64,000 nt of DNA from G965237725 sp965237725 (GCA_965237725.1 OZ250151.1:62001-126000), one strand, 5' to 3'. Positions 8,589 to 18,591 are shown, counted from the first letter of the stretch. Translations and numbers: made by a program. Notes: a model not told the origin generated them from the letters alone.

Positions 8589-10109
8589 ATGAGCAAAATT
8601 AAACAGGACGACATGATAAAAAGCGTCGCTGACGCGCTTCAATACGTTTCGTATTATCATTCCCGGGATTTTGTAGATGCCATGCATCAGGCGTATCTGA
8701 AAGAGCAATCAGATTCTGCCCGAAATGCCATTGCCCAGATTCTGATCAATTCCAAAATGGCCGCTGAAGGCAGGCGACCAATATGCCAGGATACGGGAAT
8801 TGTGGTTGTATTTGTGAAAATAGGCATGGAAGTGACCTGGGATGCCAAATTGACTTTGGATGAAATGATAAACGAAGGAGTGCGCCAGGCCTACCTCAAT
8901 CCGGACAATCCGCTACGTCCTTCCATTGTATCACCGCCCATTGGTGTTCGTAAAAACACCAGTGACAACACCCCTGCGGTGATTCACGTAGAAATGGTAA
9001 GAGGAGACAAGGTTGAGGTAGTGGTTTCTGCTAAAGGCGGTGGTTCTGAAAACAAAAGCAAATTTACAATTTTGAATCCCAGCGACAGCGTGGTTGACTG
9101 GGTTTTGAAAACCTTGCCAACCATGGGCGCAGGTTGGTGCCCTCCGGGAATTCTCGGTATTGGTCTGGGAGGAAGCGCTGAGAAAGCCATGGTTCTGGCG
9201 AAAGAGTCGCTCATGGACCCCATCGACATCCAGGATCTGATTAAAAACGGACCTGACAATGTCATTGATGAACTGCGACTGGAGTTGTATGAAAAAGTAA
9301 ATCTACTTGGCATCGGCGCCCAGGGGCTCGGCGGCGTGACCACAGTGCTGGATGTAAAAGTCAAAGACTATCCGACCCATGCTGCATCGTTGCCAGTTGC
9401 CATGATTCCCAATTGTGCTGCCACCCGCCACGTCCATTTCACTCTGGATGGTTCAGGAGCGGCAGTTCTTGAAAACCCTAAACTAAGCGATTGGCCGGAT
9501 ATCAGTTGGGAAACCAGCGATGACAGCATTTCTGTGAATCTGGATACGGTTACCCGGGAAGATATTCAGTCATGGAAACCAGGGCAAACCGTTCTATTGA
9601 GCGGTAAACTATTGACTGGCCGTGATGCTGCGCACAAACGCATTGCCGAACATTTTGCCAACAACCAGCCATTGCCCAATGGGGTAGATTTCAAAGATCG
9701 ATTTATCTACTATGTTGGCCCTGTGGATGCAGTAGGACAGGAAGTTGTTGGACCAGCGGGCCCCACCACGGCGACCCGGATGGACAAGTTTACCGATATG
9801 ATGCTGGAAAAAGCCGGTATCCTGGGAATGATTGGCAAGGCTGAGCGCGGCGAAGAAACTATCCAGTCGATCAAGAATCATAAATCCGTATACCTGATTG
9901 CCGTGGGCGGCGCAGCCTATCTGGTATCAAAAGCGATTAAATCAGCAAAGGTTCTCGCATTCGAAGATATGGGCATGGAAGCAATCTACGAATTTGAAGT
10001 TGAAGAAATGCCAGTTACCGTAGCCGTAGATAGCCGGGGTGAATCTGTTCACCACGCTGGACCAAAAATGTGGAAAAATAAATTAAAAGTCGCAGCACCA
10101 ATACTGTAG
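8589..10109 (+). CDS. fumA: Fumarate hydratase, class I (4Fe-4S)
   Basis: This enzyme interconverts fumarate and malate in the TCA cycle with an oxygen-sensitive 4Fe-4S cluster. The 506-residue protein carries the class I hallmarks: RPICQDTGIVVVFVK with Cys66 as a likely cluster ligand, GGGSENKSKFTILNP, LPTMGAGWCPPGILGIGLGG, and LLTGRDAAHKRIAEH in the C-terminal half. Both alpha and beta regions are fused in one chain, as in FumA/FumB. It is followed convergently by the SLC13-type transporter gene, which may move its substrates. Confidence 0.93.
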   Translation: MSKIKQDDMIKSVADALQYVSYYHSRDFVDAMHQAYLKEQSDSARNAIAQILINSKMAAEGRRPICQDTGIVVVFVKIGMEVTWDAKLTLDEMINEGVRQAYLNPDNPLRPSIVSPPIGVRKNTSDNTPAVIHVEMVRGDKVEVVVSAKGGGSENKSKFTILNPSDSVVDWVLKTLPTMGAGWCPPGILGIGLGGSAEKAMVLAKESLMDPIDIQDLIKNGPDNVIDELRLELYEKVNLLGIGAQGLGGVTTVLDVKVKDYPTHAASLPVAMIPNCAATRHVHFTLDGSGAAVLENPKLSDWPDISWETSDDSISVNLDTVTREDIQSWKPGQTVLLSGKLLTGRDAAHKRIAEHFANNQPLPNGVDFKDRFIYYVGPVDAVGQEVVGPAGPTTATRMDKFTDMMLEKAGILGMIGKAERGEETIQSIKNHKSVYLIAVGGAAYLVSKAIKSAKVLAFEDMGMEAIYEFEVEEMPVTVAVDSRGESVHHAGPKMWKNKLKVAAPIL

Positions 10110-10154
10110 ATAATGGCGGCCCTGAGCAATCCAGGCTTTTCGAATTATGCAGAT

Positions 10155-12017
10155 TTAGGCATAAAATAGATTCAGCATCGATATCACCACGACGATAAAC
10201 ATGATGCTCATGATGCTGCCAGCTTTGATGAAATCAGAGACCTGATAACCACCAGGCCCCATTATTAATGCATTTACCTGATGGGTTGGAATAAGAAAGG
10301 AATTTGAAGTGGCCAAAGCTACAGTTAATGCGAATACAGCAGGGTTGGCGCCTGCGCCAATGGCAATGTTGATTGCCAGGGGTACCAGTAAAACTGTTGC
10401 GCCAACATTGGAAATCATTAGTGTAAATAACGTTGCCAAAATTGCTATTGCGGTTTGTAATATCCATATCGGTACGCCATCGAGATAAAATAACACCTGC
10501 TGGGCTATCCACGCAGCGGTACCGCTATTTTCCACAGCAATTCCAAGGGGTATCAGGCTTGCGAGCAAGAATACACTTTGCCAGCCAATGGCCCTGTAGG
10601 CTTCTTCGATATTGATAACCCCGGACAGAATCATGCCAACTGCGCCGGTCATCAACGCTGTTGATAGCCGTATATCGGTAAAAATTACCAGGAAAAGGGT
10701 TAATGCAAAAAACCCGGCGGCAAATTTTAACTTGTCGGGGCGTTCATCTTCTCTGGGGAAATCGGTAACCACCACAAAATCATTTCGTTCATCGGCGATA
10801 GCACCCAAATTATTCCATTTAACATGAACCACCAGCGTATCGCCGGATTGAATTACAAACTCTGGAATACCATTATCGATGACGTCTTGGGCACGGAACA
10901 CGGACAATACCGTGGCGTCGTATCGACTTCGTAGCTCCAACTCTCGCAAAGATTTTCCAATCAGGGATGAATAGGGTGGAATTACCACCTCGGCAATACC
11001 TGCGCCACTTGGACTCAACACCTCAGCAAACACATCCATTTCGTTTTTCACGTTCAACGCATACTCCGCCGCGAACTCGTATACCGCATCTCGTCTTCCC
11101 ATGATAGCCATTTCGCTTCCATCCCAAAACTCGGTATCCCCTCGAGGTGCGACAACCAACTCATGACCCGTACGAATGGCAACGATCCATCCTGCCCTGC
11201 CCGCCGCATCAATTTCCGAAAGCGTGCGGCCTACCAAGGGACTGTCCTTGGTCACAACACATTCATACACCTCGCCTTCAATGCCATACACTTCCTTGAA
11301 GTATTTCAACATATTTCCAGATTCACCCGGCTTGTCTTTGATCACGGGCAATACAAATCGCCCCAGAAATACAAAGTAGCAAATCCCCAGAAACAACAAC
11401 ACAATACCTATGGGTGTGACTGAAAACAGTCCGAACGGCTCAATCGGGGTCACATCCGCGGCTAAAGCCTGGTTCGAGTTTTCGATTAAATCATTTAACA
11501 ATATCAGTGGGCTGGAGCCAACCATGGTGATTGTGCCCCCCAGAATCGCGCAAAATCCCATGGGCATTAGCAGCCTGGATATTGCCAGATTACCTCTGCG
11601 GGCGATCCGGTTTACTACTGGCAGGAACAAGGCTGCGGCGCCAATATTCTGCAGAAAACTGGAAATTATGCCGACTACACCTGAGATGATCGTAATTACC
11701 CGACCTTCAGTTTGCCCGCCCATTTTCAGTATTTTGTTGGCCAATTGGCCCATTACACCGGTTTTATCCAGACCCGCGCCGATGATCATCACTGCGATGA
11801 TGGAAATCACCGCATTACTCGAATACCCGCTGAAAAGTTGATCGGATGATACAAGACCATCGTACCCCGGAATAAGAGAAGTCAAACCGATCAACACCAA
11901 AACCGATATTGCGGCCACATCAACTCTTACAACTTCAAATGCAAACAGGCAAATTGTTAATAACAGGATTAACATAACTCCGCCCATCTCAACGGAAAGA
12001 GGCAGCACTTCAGTCAA
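10155..12017 (-). CDS. SLC13-type anion transporter with TrkA_C domains
   Basis: This 620-residue membrane protein has many hydrophobic segments in two halves (about 10-215 and 420-620) around a soluble insert. The insert holds two TrkA_C/RCK-C-like units (about 240-315 and 330-405; SPLVGRTLSEID and SSLIGKSLRELEL). This layout is known in the divalent anion:sodium symporter superfamily, whose substrates include dicarboxylates, sulfate and phosphate. The substrate here is not decided; the neighbouring fumarase makes a dicarboxylate attractive. No frameshift or truncation is seen. Confidence 0.85.
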   Translation of the reverse strand: MTEVLPLSVEMGGVMLILLLTICLFAFEVVRVDVAAISVLVLIGLTSLIPGYDGLVSSDQLFSGYSSNAVISIIAVMIIGAGLDKTGVMGQLANKILKMGGQTEGRVITIISGVVGIISSFLQNIGAAALFLPVVNRIARRGNLAISRLLMPMGFCAILGGTITMVGSSPLILLNDLIENSNQALAADVTPIEPFGLFSVTPIGIVLLFLGICYFVFLGRFVLPVIKDKPGESGNMLKYFKEVYGIEGEVYECVVTKDSPLVGRTLSEIDAAGRAGWIVAIRTGHELVVAPRGDTEFWDGSEMAIMGRRDAVYEFAAEYALNVKNEMDVFAEVLSPSGAGIAEVVIPPYSSLIGKSLRELELRSRYDATVLSVFRAQDVIDNGIPEFVIQSGDTLVVHVKWNNLGAIADERNDFVVVTDFPREDERPDKLKFAAGFFALTLFLVIFTDIRLSTALMTGAVGMILSGVINIEEAYRAIGWQSVFLLASLIPLGIAVENSGTAAWIAQQVLFYLDGVPIWILQTAIAILATLFTLMISNVGATVLLVPLAINIAIGAGANPAVFALTVALATSNSFLIPTHQVNALIMGPGGYQVSDFIKAGSIMSIMFIVVVISMLNLFYA

Positions 12018-12468
12018 TCGTTAACTCCGGAGTTTCATAGCACAGCTATTTTTAATGATTAAAAATTTTTTACCTTGCTTAAAATTATTATGGCGTAAAG
12101 TTGTAATTGCGTAAAATTCTAAGCGCTCGGGTCGGGATCATTAACAAACACTAACCACATCTTAGATCCGAACAAATCATTGCCAACCGCTCAAATCTTT
12201 TAATTTGAAATCAAATATTGATTTGTGCGGCTATAATATATACGTTTGAATGTATACGTTTGGTTCAGCAATATTTACAATACACCAAATGGGCGCCTTC
12301 AAACAATGTCAGTCTGACCAGACCAACAACCTCGGGCTAATTCTAACACTATAAAAATTTACTGTCAGATTGTGAATATTATTCAAATTCATTTATGCCT
12401 GCCGCGTTTAAAACTAAATAACTGATCGAAATTGATTTCCACAACAACCCAAAGATATAAGTAAAGCT
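12018..12468. other. Intergenic region with a palindrome and a direct repeat
   Basis: This 451-base divergent region lies between the transporter (-) and acyltransferase (+) starts. Two structures are visible. AAATCAAATATTGATTT at 12208-12224 is a perfect 7-base inverted repeat with a 3-base centre. TATACGTTTG occurs twice, at 12239-12248 and 12253-12262, with a 14-base period. TATAAT at 12232-12237 could be a -10 box but has no good -35. No open frame of convincing quality and no RNA gene were recognised in the rest. Confidence 0.4.
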
Positions 12469-13392
12469 ATGGGAGCAAAACCCCAAGCCCCGTTCTCCGC
12501 TAAATTCGAATTCAAAAATTTGCCAATTATTTTGTTTTTCGGATTGCTTCGGCTATTTAGTTATATACCCTTTCCATTAATCTACTTTCTGGGACTGGGC
12601 ATCGGCGAGATACTGTATTGGTCCTATGTTTCGAGAAGACAAATTACCAAACGAAATTTATCAGCCTGCTTTCCCGAACTTAGCGAAAAGAAAATTAATG
12701 CTTTAGCCCGCCACCACTTTCATTCAATGACCATTGGCAGTATCGCAATGACCACTAGCTGGTGGGCGTCTCCCAATAGAATTCAAAGATTGGTAAATGT
12801 TCACAACCGGGAAGTTCTCGACGAAATAATGACCAACAACCAGAATGTAATCTTGTTAGCGCCCCATTTCATCAGTCTGGAATTTCTATTTAGTTATTTT
12901 TCTACCCAATTTCAAATATCGACAATGTATCAAAAGCACAAGAACCCCGTTGTCGATAAATTTATTTATGAGCGACGATCGAGGCTGGGCATGACTTTGT
13001 ACAATTATCGTGATACCTCTGCGGGATTAATTAAATCAATTCGCCGGGGCCAGCCGTTTTATTATTTGCCCGACCAGGATCCTGGACGCAACGGCGTGTT
13101 TGCCAAGTTCTACAAAATCGAAACAGCGACCTATCCATCCTTAAATAGAATAGCCGAGCTGGGAAATGCCTGTGTGGTTCCATGTATGGCCAAATTACGA
13201 CGCTTCGGAACGGGTTTTGATATCTATTTTGACCCACCGTTAAAAAACTATCCAACGGGAGATGACATCGAAGATGCTACGCAAATGAACAAAGCTATCG
13301 AACGGCTAATATCCTACGCGCCGGCCCAATACTTCTGGTCCCACCGACGCTTCAAAACACGCCCTGAAGGTGAAGAAGCATTTTATAAGTAA
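12469..13392 (+). CDS. Lipid A-type lysophospholipid acyltransferase (LpxL/HtrB family)
   Basis: This family transfers fatty acyl groups to lipid A or related lipids at the inner face of the inner membrane. The 307-residue protein has an N-terminal hydrophobic anchor (about 21-45), the catalytic HxxxxE motif as APHFISLEF (His133, Glu138), and the family block YYLPDQDPGRNGVFAKF near 200. The NxxC segment TKRNLSACFPELS is also typical. Length fits LpxL/LpxM. The fatty acid and acceptor cannot be told from sequence. The gene stands alone behind a 451-base gap. Confidence 0.88.
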   Translation: MGAKPQAPFSAKFEFKNLPIILFFGLLRLFSYIPFPLIYFLGLGIGEILYWSYVSRRQITKRNLSACFPELSEKKINALARHHFHSMTIGSIAMTTSWWASPNRIQRLVNVHNREVLDEIMTNNQNVILLAPHFISLEFLFSYFSTQFQISTMYQKHKNPVVDKFIYERRSRLGMTLYNYRDTSAGLIKSIRRGQPFYYLPDQDPGRNGVFAKFYKIETATYPSLNRIAELGNACVVPCMAKLRRFGTGFDIYFDPPLKNYPTGDDIEDATQMNKAIERLISYAPAQYFWSHRRFKTRPEGEEAFYK

Positions 13393-13519
13393 GGGTGGCA
13401 ATCAGAATATTTACTGAACGAGTTGATTTTAAATTCCATTGCCAAAGCAATAAAATCAGTTATGATCAGTTTTTTTAGTTATACAAATCATCATTTCACC
13501 TTCACAACAGAACAGACAA

Positions 13520-14917
13520 ATGTCTAAACCAATCACAGAATCTATCCAGCTCCAGGACAATCAATTTCTTCATCCCTGGGAGGATGTCAAAAAAATCGGT
13601 GAAAATAAGCGCACCGTTATTTCAAATGCAGACGGTATCTATATCGAAGATTCCGATGGCAACAGGTTGCTCGATGGACCTGCAGGGATGTGGTGTGTCA
13701 ACATTGGGCACCGCCGTCAGGAAATGGCTGATGCCATTGCTGAGCAGATTATGCAACTCACCTATGTAAGCCCGTGGAGTCTTACCAGCGCACCTGCGGC
13801 AATTCTTGCGGAAAAACTGGCCGAAATTTCACCCGGTGACTTAAATCATGTTTTCTATACCACGGGGGGATCCACTGCTGTGGATTCTGCGTTGCGATTT
13901 GTGATGTTCAGGAACAATGTTCTTGGGCAACCCGAGAAAAAACATATCATTTCCCGGACCAATGCCTACCACGGTAGTACTTATTTGGCCGCGTCAGCAT
14001 CGGGCAAATCCAGGGATAAGAATTACCTGGATTTTATGGATGATACTTTTCATCATATTAATGACCCCAATTTGATGGATAAAGCCGAAGGCATGAGTGA
14101 CGATGACTACTGCAAATTGCGCGTCTCGGATCTGGAAAACAAGATTCTGGAAGTTGGCGCTGAAAATGTCGCCGCATTCATTGCTGAACCCATTCTCGCT
14201 TCTGGCGGGGTGCTAATGGCACCAGATGGATATCACGCGGGCTGCCTGGCAGTTTGCCGTAAACACGATGTGGTTTACATCTCGGACGAAGTGGTTACCG
14301 CTTTCGGCAGACTGGGCCATTATTTTGCTTCTGAAGATGTATTTGGCATCGTCCCGGATATTATTACCAGTGCAAAGGGAATCACTTCAGGCTATATACC
14401 CCTTGGTGCATTTCTGGTCTCTGACAAATTATTAAAGTCAATCGACGCAAAAGACCCCAGCGTAGTTTTTTCAAATGGCTTTACCTACTCGGGACACCCG
14501 GTAGCCTGTGCCGCTGCGCTGAAGAATATCGAAATAATTGATCGGGAAAAAATACTCGAACATGTGCGAGACGTAGCGCCTTATTTTCAACAACAACTGG
14601 CCACACTTCGAGATATTCCCATTGTTAAAGATGTTCGTGGGATTGGTTTGATGGCCTGTGTGGAGTGCGACATCAATGAAGGCGGTGACAAGGCTTTGGA
14701 AAAGGATTATGCCATTGGCGACCTGATCGACAAGCATTGCCAGGATCTTGGATTGCTGGTGCGACCGATAATCAACATGTGTGTCATGTCGCCACCTTTG
14801 ACAATCAATAAGCAGCAGATCGATGAACTGGTTTCGATATTAAGAAAAGGCATTGAACTAGCCTGGGAAGATACAAAGTCAAATATTGAATCTGCTGGGG
14901 AGCGGCGAATAACCTGA
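13520..14917 (+). CDS. Class III omega-aminotransferase, PLP-dependent
   Basis: This 465-residue fold-type I aminotransferase contains YHGSTYLAASASGKS, FIAEPILASGGV, YISDEVVTAFGRLG and the PLP lysine in SAKGITSGYIPLGA (Lys286). NGFTYSGHPVA follows. The pattern resembles the subgroup that acts on putrescine, taurine or beta-alanine with pyruvate as acceptor. The nearby polyamine importer (27.4 kb) makes a diamine or omega-amino acid a reasonable substrate, but that is inference. It is followed within 30 bases by the secreted protein gene at 14948. Confidence 0.88.
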   Translation: MSKPITESIQLQDNQFLHPWEDVKKIGENKRTVISNADGIYIEDSDGNRLLDGPAGMWCVNIGHRRQEMADAIAEQIMQLTYVSPWSLTSAPAAILAEKLAEISPGDLNHVFYTTGGSTAVDSALRFVMFRNNVLGQPEKKHIISRTNAYHGSTYLAASASGKSRDKNYLDFMDDTFHHINDPNLMDKAEGMSDDDYCKLRVSDLENKILEVGAENVAAFIAEPILASGGVLMAPDGYHAGCLAVCRKHDVVYISDEVVTAFGRLGHYFASEDVFGIVPDIITSAKGITSGYIPLGAFLVSDKLLKSIDAKDPSVVFSNGFTYSGHPVACAAALKNIEIIDREKILEHVRDVAPYFQQQLATLRDIPIVKDVRGIGLMACVECDINEGGDKALEKDYAIGDLIDKHCQDLGLLVRPIINMCVMSPPLTINKQQIDELVSILRKGIELAWEDTKSNIESAGERRIT

Positions 14918-14947
14918 CAATTTTGCGCATTTGGCAGCTGCACCGAT

Positions 14948-16222
14948 TTGAGCATCGCGATAATTCACAAAGCTAATATCAAATCTCGAATTTGGGGGAT
15001 AATTCGGTTTTTTTCTGTTTTGGTATCTGTACTGAAACGTTATGCAAAGATTTACCCTCTGCTCCTAATAATTGTGCTATTTCAGGCACCTGTTGCCTAC
15101 TCACAATCTGCAACACCAACCTGTCTGGGCCCACCGGAAAGGCAAATTCTGGATGCTGTTTTTAATCTTGAATTTGATTTAGCTAGAAACTTTAACGTTG
15201 AGTCTCACCAGGGTATAACCCTTATTCCTTCAAATGATTTTTATCTGGGATTAATTAACTGGTTACAGGCTGGCACACAGAATAATTTAGACCTACAGGA
15301 CGCCGCAGTTAAATCCTTGGAAGCTGTGGTTGAAACCCTAAAAAATAGCCATGCTAAAAACCATTCTACGGAATCGTTTCTAGGCTGGAATCTGGCGGCG
15401 GCATTAACCGCTAGATTGCTGTTAGCCAATGATCACCTGATTGCCGGTTACAACCTTGGCAATCCAGCCATAAAAAACCTGGAAAAATACACCCGCGGTA
15501 ACACAACACCCGAAGGCATTGCTGCTGCAAACCTGGCCATTGGTTTAGATCAGGTATACCGAAATATTATTCCTGATAAATTCAAATGGGCAACCCGCTT
15601 TATCCAGAAGAATGGAGATGCAATTCAGGGACGGAAACTTATCGAATCAGCATTGCAAAACTCCAGTTATCTTGGCCCCGAGGCGGCGCGAGTATTATTG
15701 TTGGAAGTGCCTTGGTCAAGCCAGGCAATTTGCAACTATTTCGATATCAGCAATGACCTGGTACATCGATATCCTGATAATCCAGATTTTTCAATCGCTA
15801 ATCAGGCAATTTCGATTCGATGTGGTTTTGCAGAAAACGCCCTAACGGAAAATCATAGGTTTAATTCGAGATACAACATTACATCAATTTCTGGGTTCAC
15901 AGATGAAAATTATTCCGAACTATTTGAACAGGGCTTGATCAGAGCCTATGTGGAAACAGGAAACCTGGACTCTCTATTAAACTTTGAAAGTGATAACCTA
16001 AGCATCCACTGGTTTAAGCAATATGCCTATGCCTATGCCAATGCGCTGGATATTTCCGGGAAGCGTGAAAACGCAGTAAATATTTATCAGTCGCTGTTAG
16101 AGAAAAACGACGTACCCAAATCCATTCGAGTGAATTCTAAAATGAGATTAAATTTTCCCTATACTCGATTAGAAAAATCGGAATTGAAAACCCAGCTAAA
16201 AATGGCAAACTGTAGTCAATAA
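14948..16222 (+). CDS. Unrecognised exported protein
   Basis: I do not recognise this 424-residue protein. It begins at a TTG codon; no in-frame ATG occurs before the mature part, so a GTG or TTG start is likely. Residues about 35-53 form a hydrophobic stretch ending near AYSQS, which suits a long signal peptide. The body is alpha-helical in appearance, with AAANLAIGLDQVYR and AYANALDISGKRENAVNIYQ, the latter TPR-like near the C-terminus. It has a few Cys (CLGPP near residue 59, ICNYF, SIRCGF). It lies 20 bases before the phosphoesterase-like gene, suggesting joint expression. Confidence 0.65.
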   Translation: MSIAIIHKANIKSRIWGIIRFFSVLVSVLKRYAKIYPLLLIIVLFQAPVAYSQSATPTCLGPPERQILDAVFNLEFDLARNFNVESHQGITLIPSNDFYLGLINWLQAGTQNNLDLQDAAVKSLEAVVETLKNSHAKNHSTESFLGWNLAAALTARLLLANDHLIAGYNLGNPAIKNLEKYTRGNTTPEGIAAANLAIGLDQVYRNIIPDKFKWATRFIQKNGDAIQGRKLIESALQNSSYLGPEAARVLLLEVPWSSQAICNYFDISNDLVHRYPDNPDFSIANQAISIRCGFAENALTENHRFNSRYNITSISGFTDENYSELFEQGLIRAYVETGNLDSLLNFESDNLSIHWFKQYAYAYANALDISGKRENAVNIYQSLLEKNDVPKSIRVNSKMRLNFPYTRLEKSELKTQLKMANCSQ

Positions 16223-16242
16223 CGAAAAGTTTAAAATTTAAA

Positions 16243-17082
16243 ATGATGATCCTGAATATTGATCAATTGCAATTGCCAATTATGATTTTTGGTGGCCCCT
16301 ATAGCAATCTCGAAGCGACCCAGGCAATACACGATGTGGCCACCAAAAATAAGCTTGCACCACACAATGTCATCTGTACTGGAGATATTGTGGCCTATTG
16401 TGGCAGCCCGGAGGAAACCACAAATTTAATTCGGCAATGGGGCTGCCATGTGGTAATGGGGAACTGCGAAGAATCCGTGGGATTTGAAAAAGATGATTGT
16501 GGATGTGGCTTTGATCAAGGGTCGTTATGCGAAACCCTGTCCATCGACTGGTATGGGCATGCCGTAAAAACCGTAAGCCAAAAAAACAAAATCTGGATGA
16601 AATCCCTGCCACATCAAATAAATTTCGCTATCACCGGAATTAATTTCTCTGTTATCCACGGAGGCGTAAAAAATATCAGTGAGTTCGTTTTTGAATCATC
16701 AGATCGAGATAAAAAAATTCAGGACATCAATCTGCTACGGAGTGATTGTGTCATCGGCGGGCATTGCGGAACGCCATTTGGGCAGAACTTGAATGGCAAA
16801 TTTTGGTTAAACCCAGGGGTAATCGGAATGCCTGCGAATGATGGCCGTCAAACTACGTGGTACATGCTCCTGGATAGACAAAATGACGTCCTCACGGCCA
16901 GTTGGCACAAACTCCAATTCGATAATGCCGGGGCAATACAGAAAATTAAACTTGCCGGGCTACCCCCGCCCTACCAGGACACCTTGCGTACAGGACTATG
17001 GCCATCTATGTCGGTTATGCCGGGTGCTGAGCAGAATAAACAGGGAATGGATTTAAACCCCGGTCCGATACAAATCAGATAG
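16243..17082 (+). CDS. Calcineurin-like phosphoesterase-fold protein lacking motif I
   Basis: This 279-residue protein has most metallophosphoesterase signatures: ICTGDIVAYCGSP near residue 44, VVMGNCEES near 69, VIHGG near 137, IGGHCGTPF near 168 and NPGVIGMPAND near 189. The expected first motif, D-x-H-G-N-x-E, is replaced by FGGPYSNLEA at residues 16-25, so two metal ligands are missing. A cysteine-rich insert, DDCGCGFDQGSLC, follows near residue 80. It may bind one metal, or have lost phosphatase action. It ends before a probable terminator at 17153. Confidence 0.8.
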   Translation: MMILNIDQLQLPIMIFGGPYSNLEATQAIHDVATKNKLAPHNVICTGDIVAYCGSPEETTNLIRQWGCHVVMGNCEESVGFEKDDCGCGFDQGSLCETLSIDWYGHAVKTVSQKNKIWMKSLPHQINFAITGINFSVIHGGVKNISEFVFESSDRDKKIQDINLLRSDCVIGGHCGTPFGQNLNGKFWLNPGVIGMPANDGRQTTWYMLLDRQNDVLTASWHKLQFDNAGAIQKIKLAGLPPPYQDTLRTGLWPSMSVMPGAEQNKQGMDLNPGPIQIR

Positions 17083-17152
17083 ACATTGTTAACAGCACTT
17101 AACTGTAAAACCTTGGACTGATCTTACAAGGATTGATGATCCAGTTCGGATA

Positions 17153-17179
17153 CCGCCGTTCCGTGACTGGCGGCTTTTT
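17153..17179 (+). terminator. Probable intrinsic terminator
   Basis: CCGCC at 17153-17157 pairs with GGCGG at 17169-17173 across an 11-base loop that can close further with GT/AC. The sequence CTTTTT follows. It lies 70 bases after the stop of the phosphoesterase-like gene on the same strand, where a terminator for the run from 13520 would be expected. The stem is short, so confidence is moderate. Confidence 0.55.
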
Positions 17180-17358
17180 GTTCAGTAGAGGCAGTCGACT
17201 AAACTCAAACCTGTCTCAGTTTTGCCACAAAGATGCCATCGAATTGATTCAATTCCGCTAACACTCCGGTGATTGCTTTGAGTATATAAATAGAATTGTC
17301 ATAATTTGGTAGAAATTAGAATTTTTGAATTGTCATATCAAGCCAAGGTTTTTACAGC

Positions 17359-18591
17359 TTAATCCAGAGTCTCAATCACCGCACGTTTACCCGAAAGATA
17401 AGCGCCGTGGGCGGTATTGAGAAAATCAGTTGAGGTGGCTTCACCGGCAAAATACAGACATTGGTCTATTGGCGTCCCCAGTTGTTTGCGCATACCGCTA
17501 TATCCCGATTTTTGGGAAGAATACGCACCCCGAACCCATGGATCGTATCCCCAGGCGCTGACTTTAAACTCTCTTAACCCTTTGCGAACCTGGCTACCAA
17601 ATATTTTCACCAGGGCATCTTCAAAATAAGCCTTTGACGCTTCGCTTCCCTGATTTTCCAACCACCACGCAAATCGCCCGACGGTAAATGTATAAATCGT
17701 TGGAAATCCAAATTGCCCAACTTTGATATACATCGCTACTTCGCCGTCGTTGTATTCAATATTCTCAGGTGTATCACTATCAAAAGTACCTGGTTCACAA
17801 CTAAAAAACTGATAGTTGTAATTTCCCATGGGAAGGGTGGCTATGGCGTCTGTTTTTTCTGCTGGCAGTTCGGGAAAAAATTTTATCGAACCCGAATTCA
17901 AAACTCCTGTTGAAACCGAAATGATCACCTTGTCTGCAGTTATTGCTCCAGAATTTGTTGTGATTTTCACCGGAGATGCGCCCCAGTTTATTTCGGTCAC
18001 TTCTGAATTTAACTTCACCGGGCAATTTTTGCCCTGCTCTACAATCAATGCCCCATAGCCATTTTTTACCGGCCAGTCCTCATTGGTATCATCAGATTCT
18101 GCAACATCCTGCACCGAAACCTGATCCGGATCATTGGAATGCATGGCGCTCATCCAGTAGTAAAACTGCGATGTCCACTGACTATCAGGATCGATTGAAT
18201 CGATTACCGCATTCGCTGGTGACTGCTGATATGACTGCTCCATCACTGAATAACTTTCGTTAACAAACTGATCATAGTTTTTCACCTGGTCTGGATTCAA
18301 CCATTCGCCATTAAAATGCATGGCGTGTTCATACGGTAAATTTTCGTATTCAAATCCGAGTTTATCCGCCCAGTCGACATATGGGTTTTTACTCGCAGAA
18401 TGCATCCAATGACATCCCAGATCTACAGGTATTGATTCTTCGAGATACTCGGTTAATCCCCGACCTCCGGTTCGGTGTGATGACTCCAGTACGATGTGGT
18501 CTATTTTATTCGCAGTGGCCGCTTCCGAAGCCCCAAGCCCCGCTGCACCGGCGCCAATAATAACCAACGGATAATCCGCATTGCTTTTCAT
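17359..18591 (-). CDS. FAD-dependent amine oxidase
   Basis: This 410-residue flavoenzyme has the N-terminal dinucleotide fold VIIGAGAAGLGASEAA and the motif ESSHRTGGRGLTEY, then DLGCHWMHS. The C-terminal block DQCLYFAGEATSTDFLNTAH is the FAD-contacting end of the monoamine/polyamine oxidase superfamily. It should oxidise an amine to an imine with release of hydrogen peroxide or electron transfer; the substrate is not defined. It is divergent from the TetR-Rieske fusion, with overlapping promoters between them, so both are likely under one regulator. No signal peptide is seen. Confidence 0.87.
   Translation of the reverse strand: MKSNADYPLVIIGAGAAGLGASEAATANKIDHIVLESSHRTGGRGLTEYLEESIPVDLGCHWMHSASKNPYVDWADKLGFEYENLPYEHAMHFNGEWLNPDQVKNYDQFVNESYSVMEQSYQQSPANAVIDSIDPDSQWTSQFYYWMSAMHSNDPDQVSVQDVAESDDTNEDWPVKNGYGALIVEQGKNCPVKLNSEVTEINWGASPVKITTNSGAITADKVIISVSTGVLNSGSIKFFPELPAEKTDAIATLPMGNYNYQFFSCEPGTFDSDTPENIEYNDGEVAMYIKVGQFGFPTIYTFTVGRFAWWLENQGSEASKAYFEDALVKIFGSQVRKGLREFKVSAWGYDPWVRGAYSSQKSGYSGMRKQLGTPIDQCLYFAGEATSTDFLNTAHGAYLSGKRAVIETLD

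Noticed and set aside
8984..9364. 126-codon open frame antisense to the fumarase gene
   Set aside because: It is a composition shadow of a conserved gene, rich in Ser and Pro with no family features.
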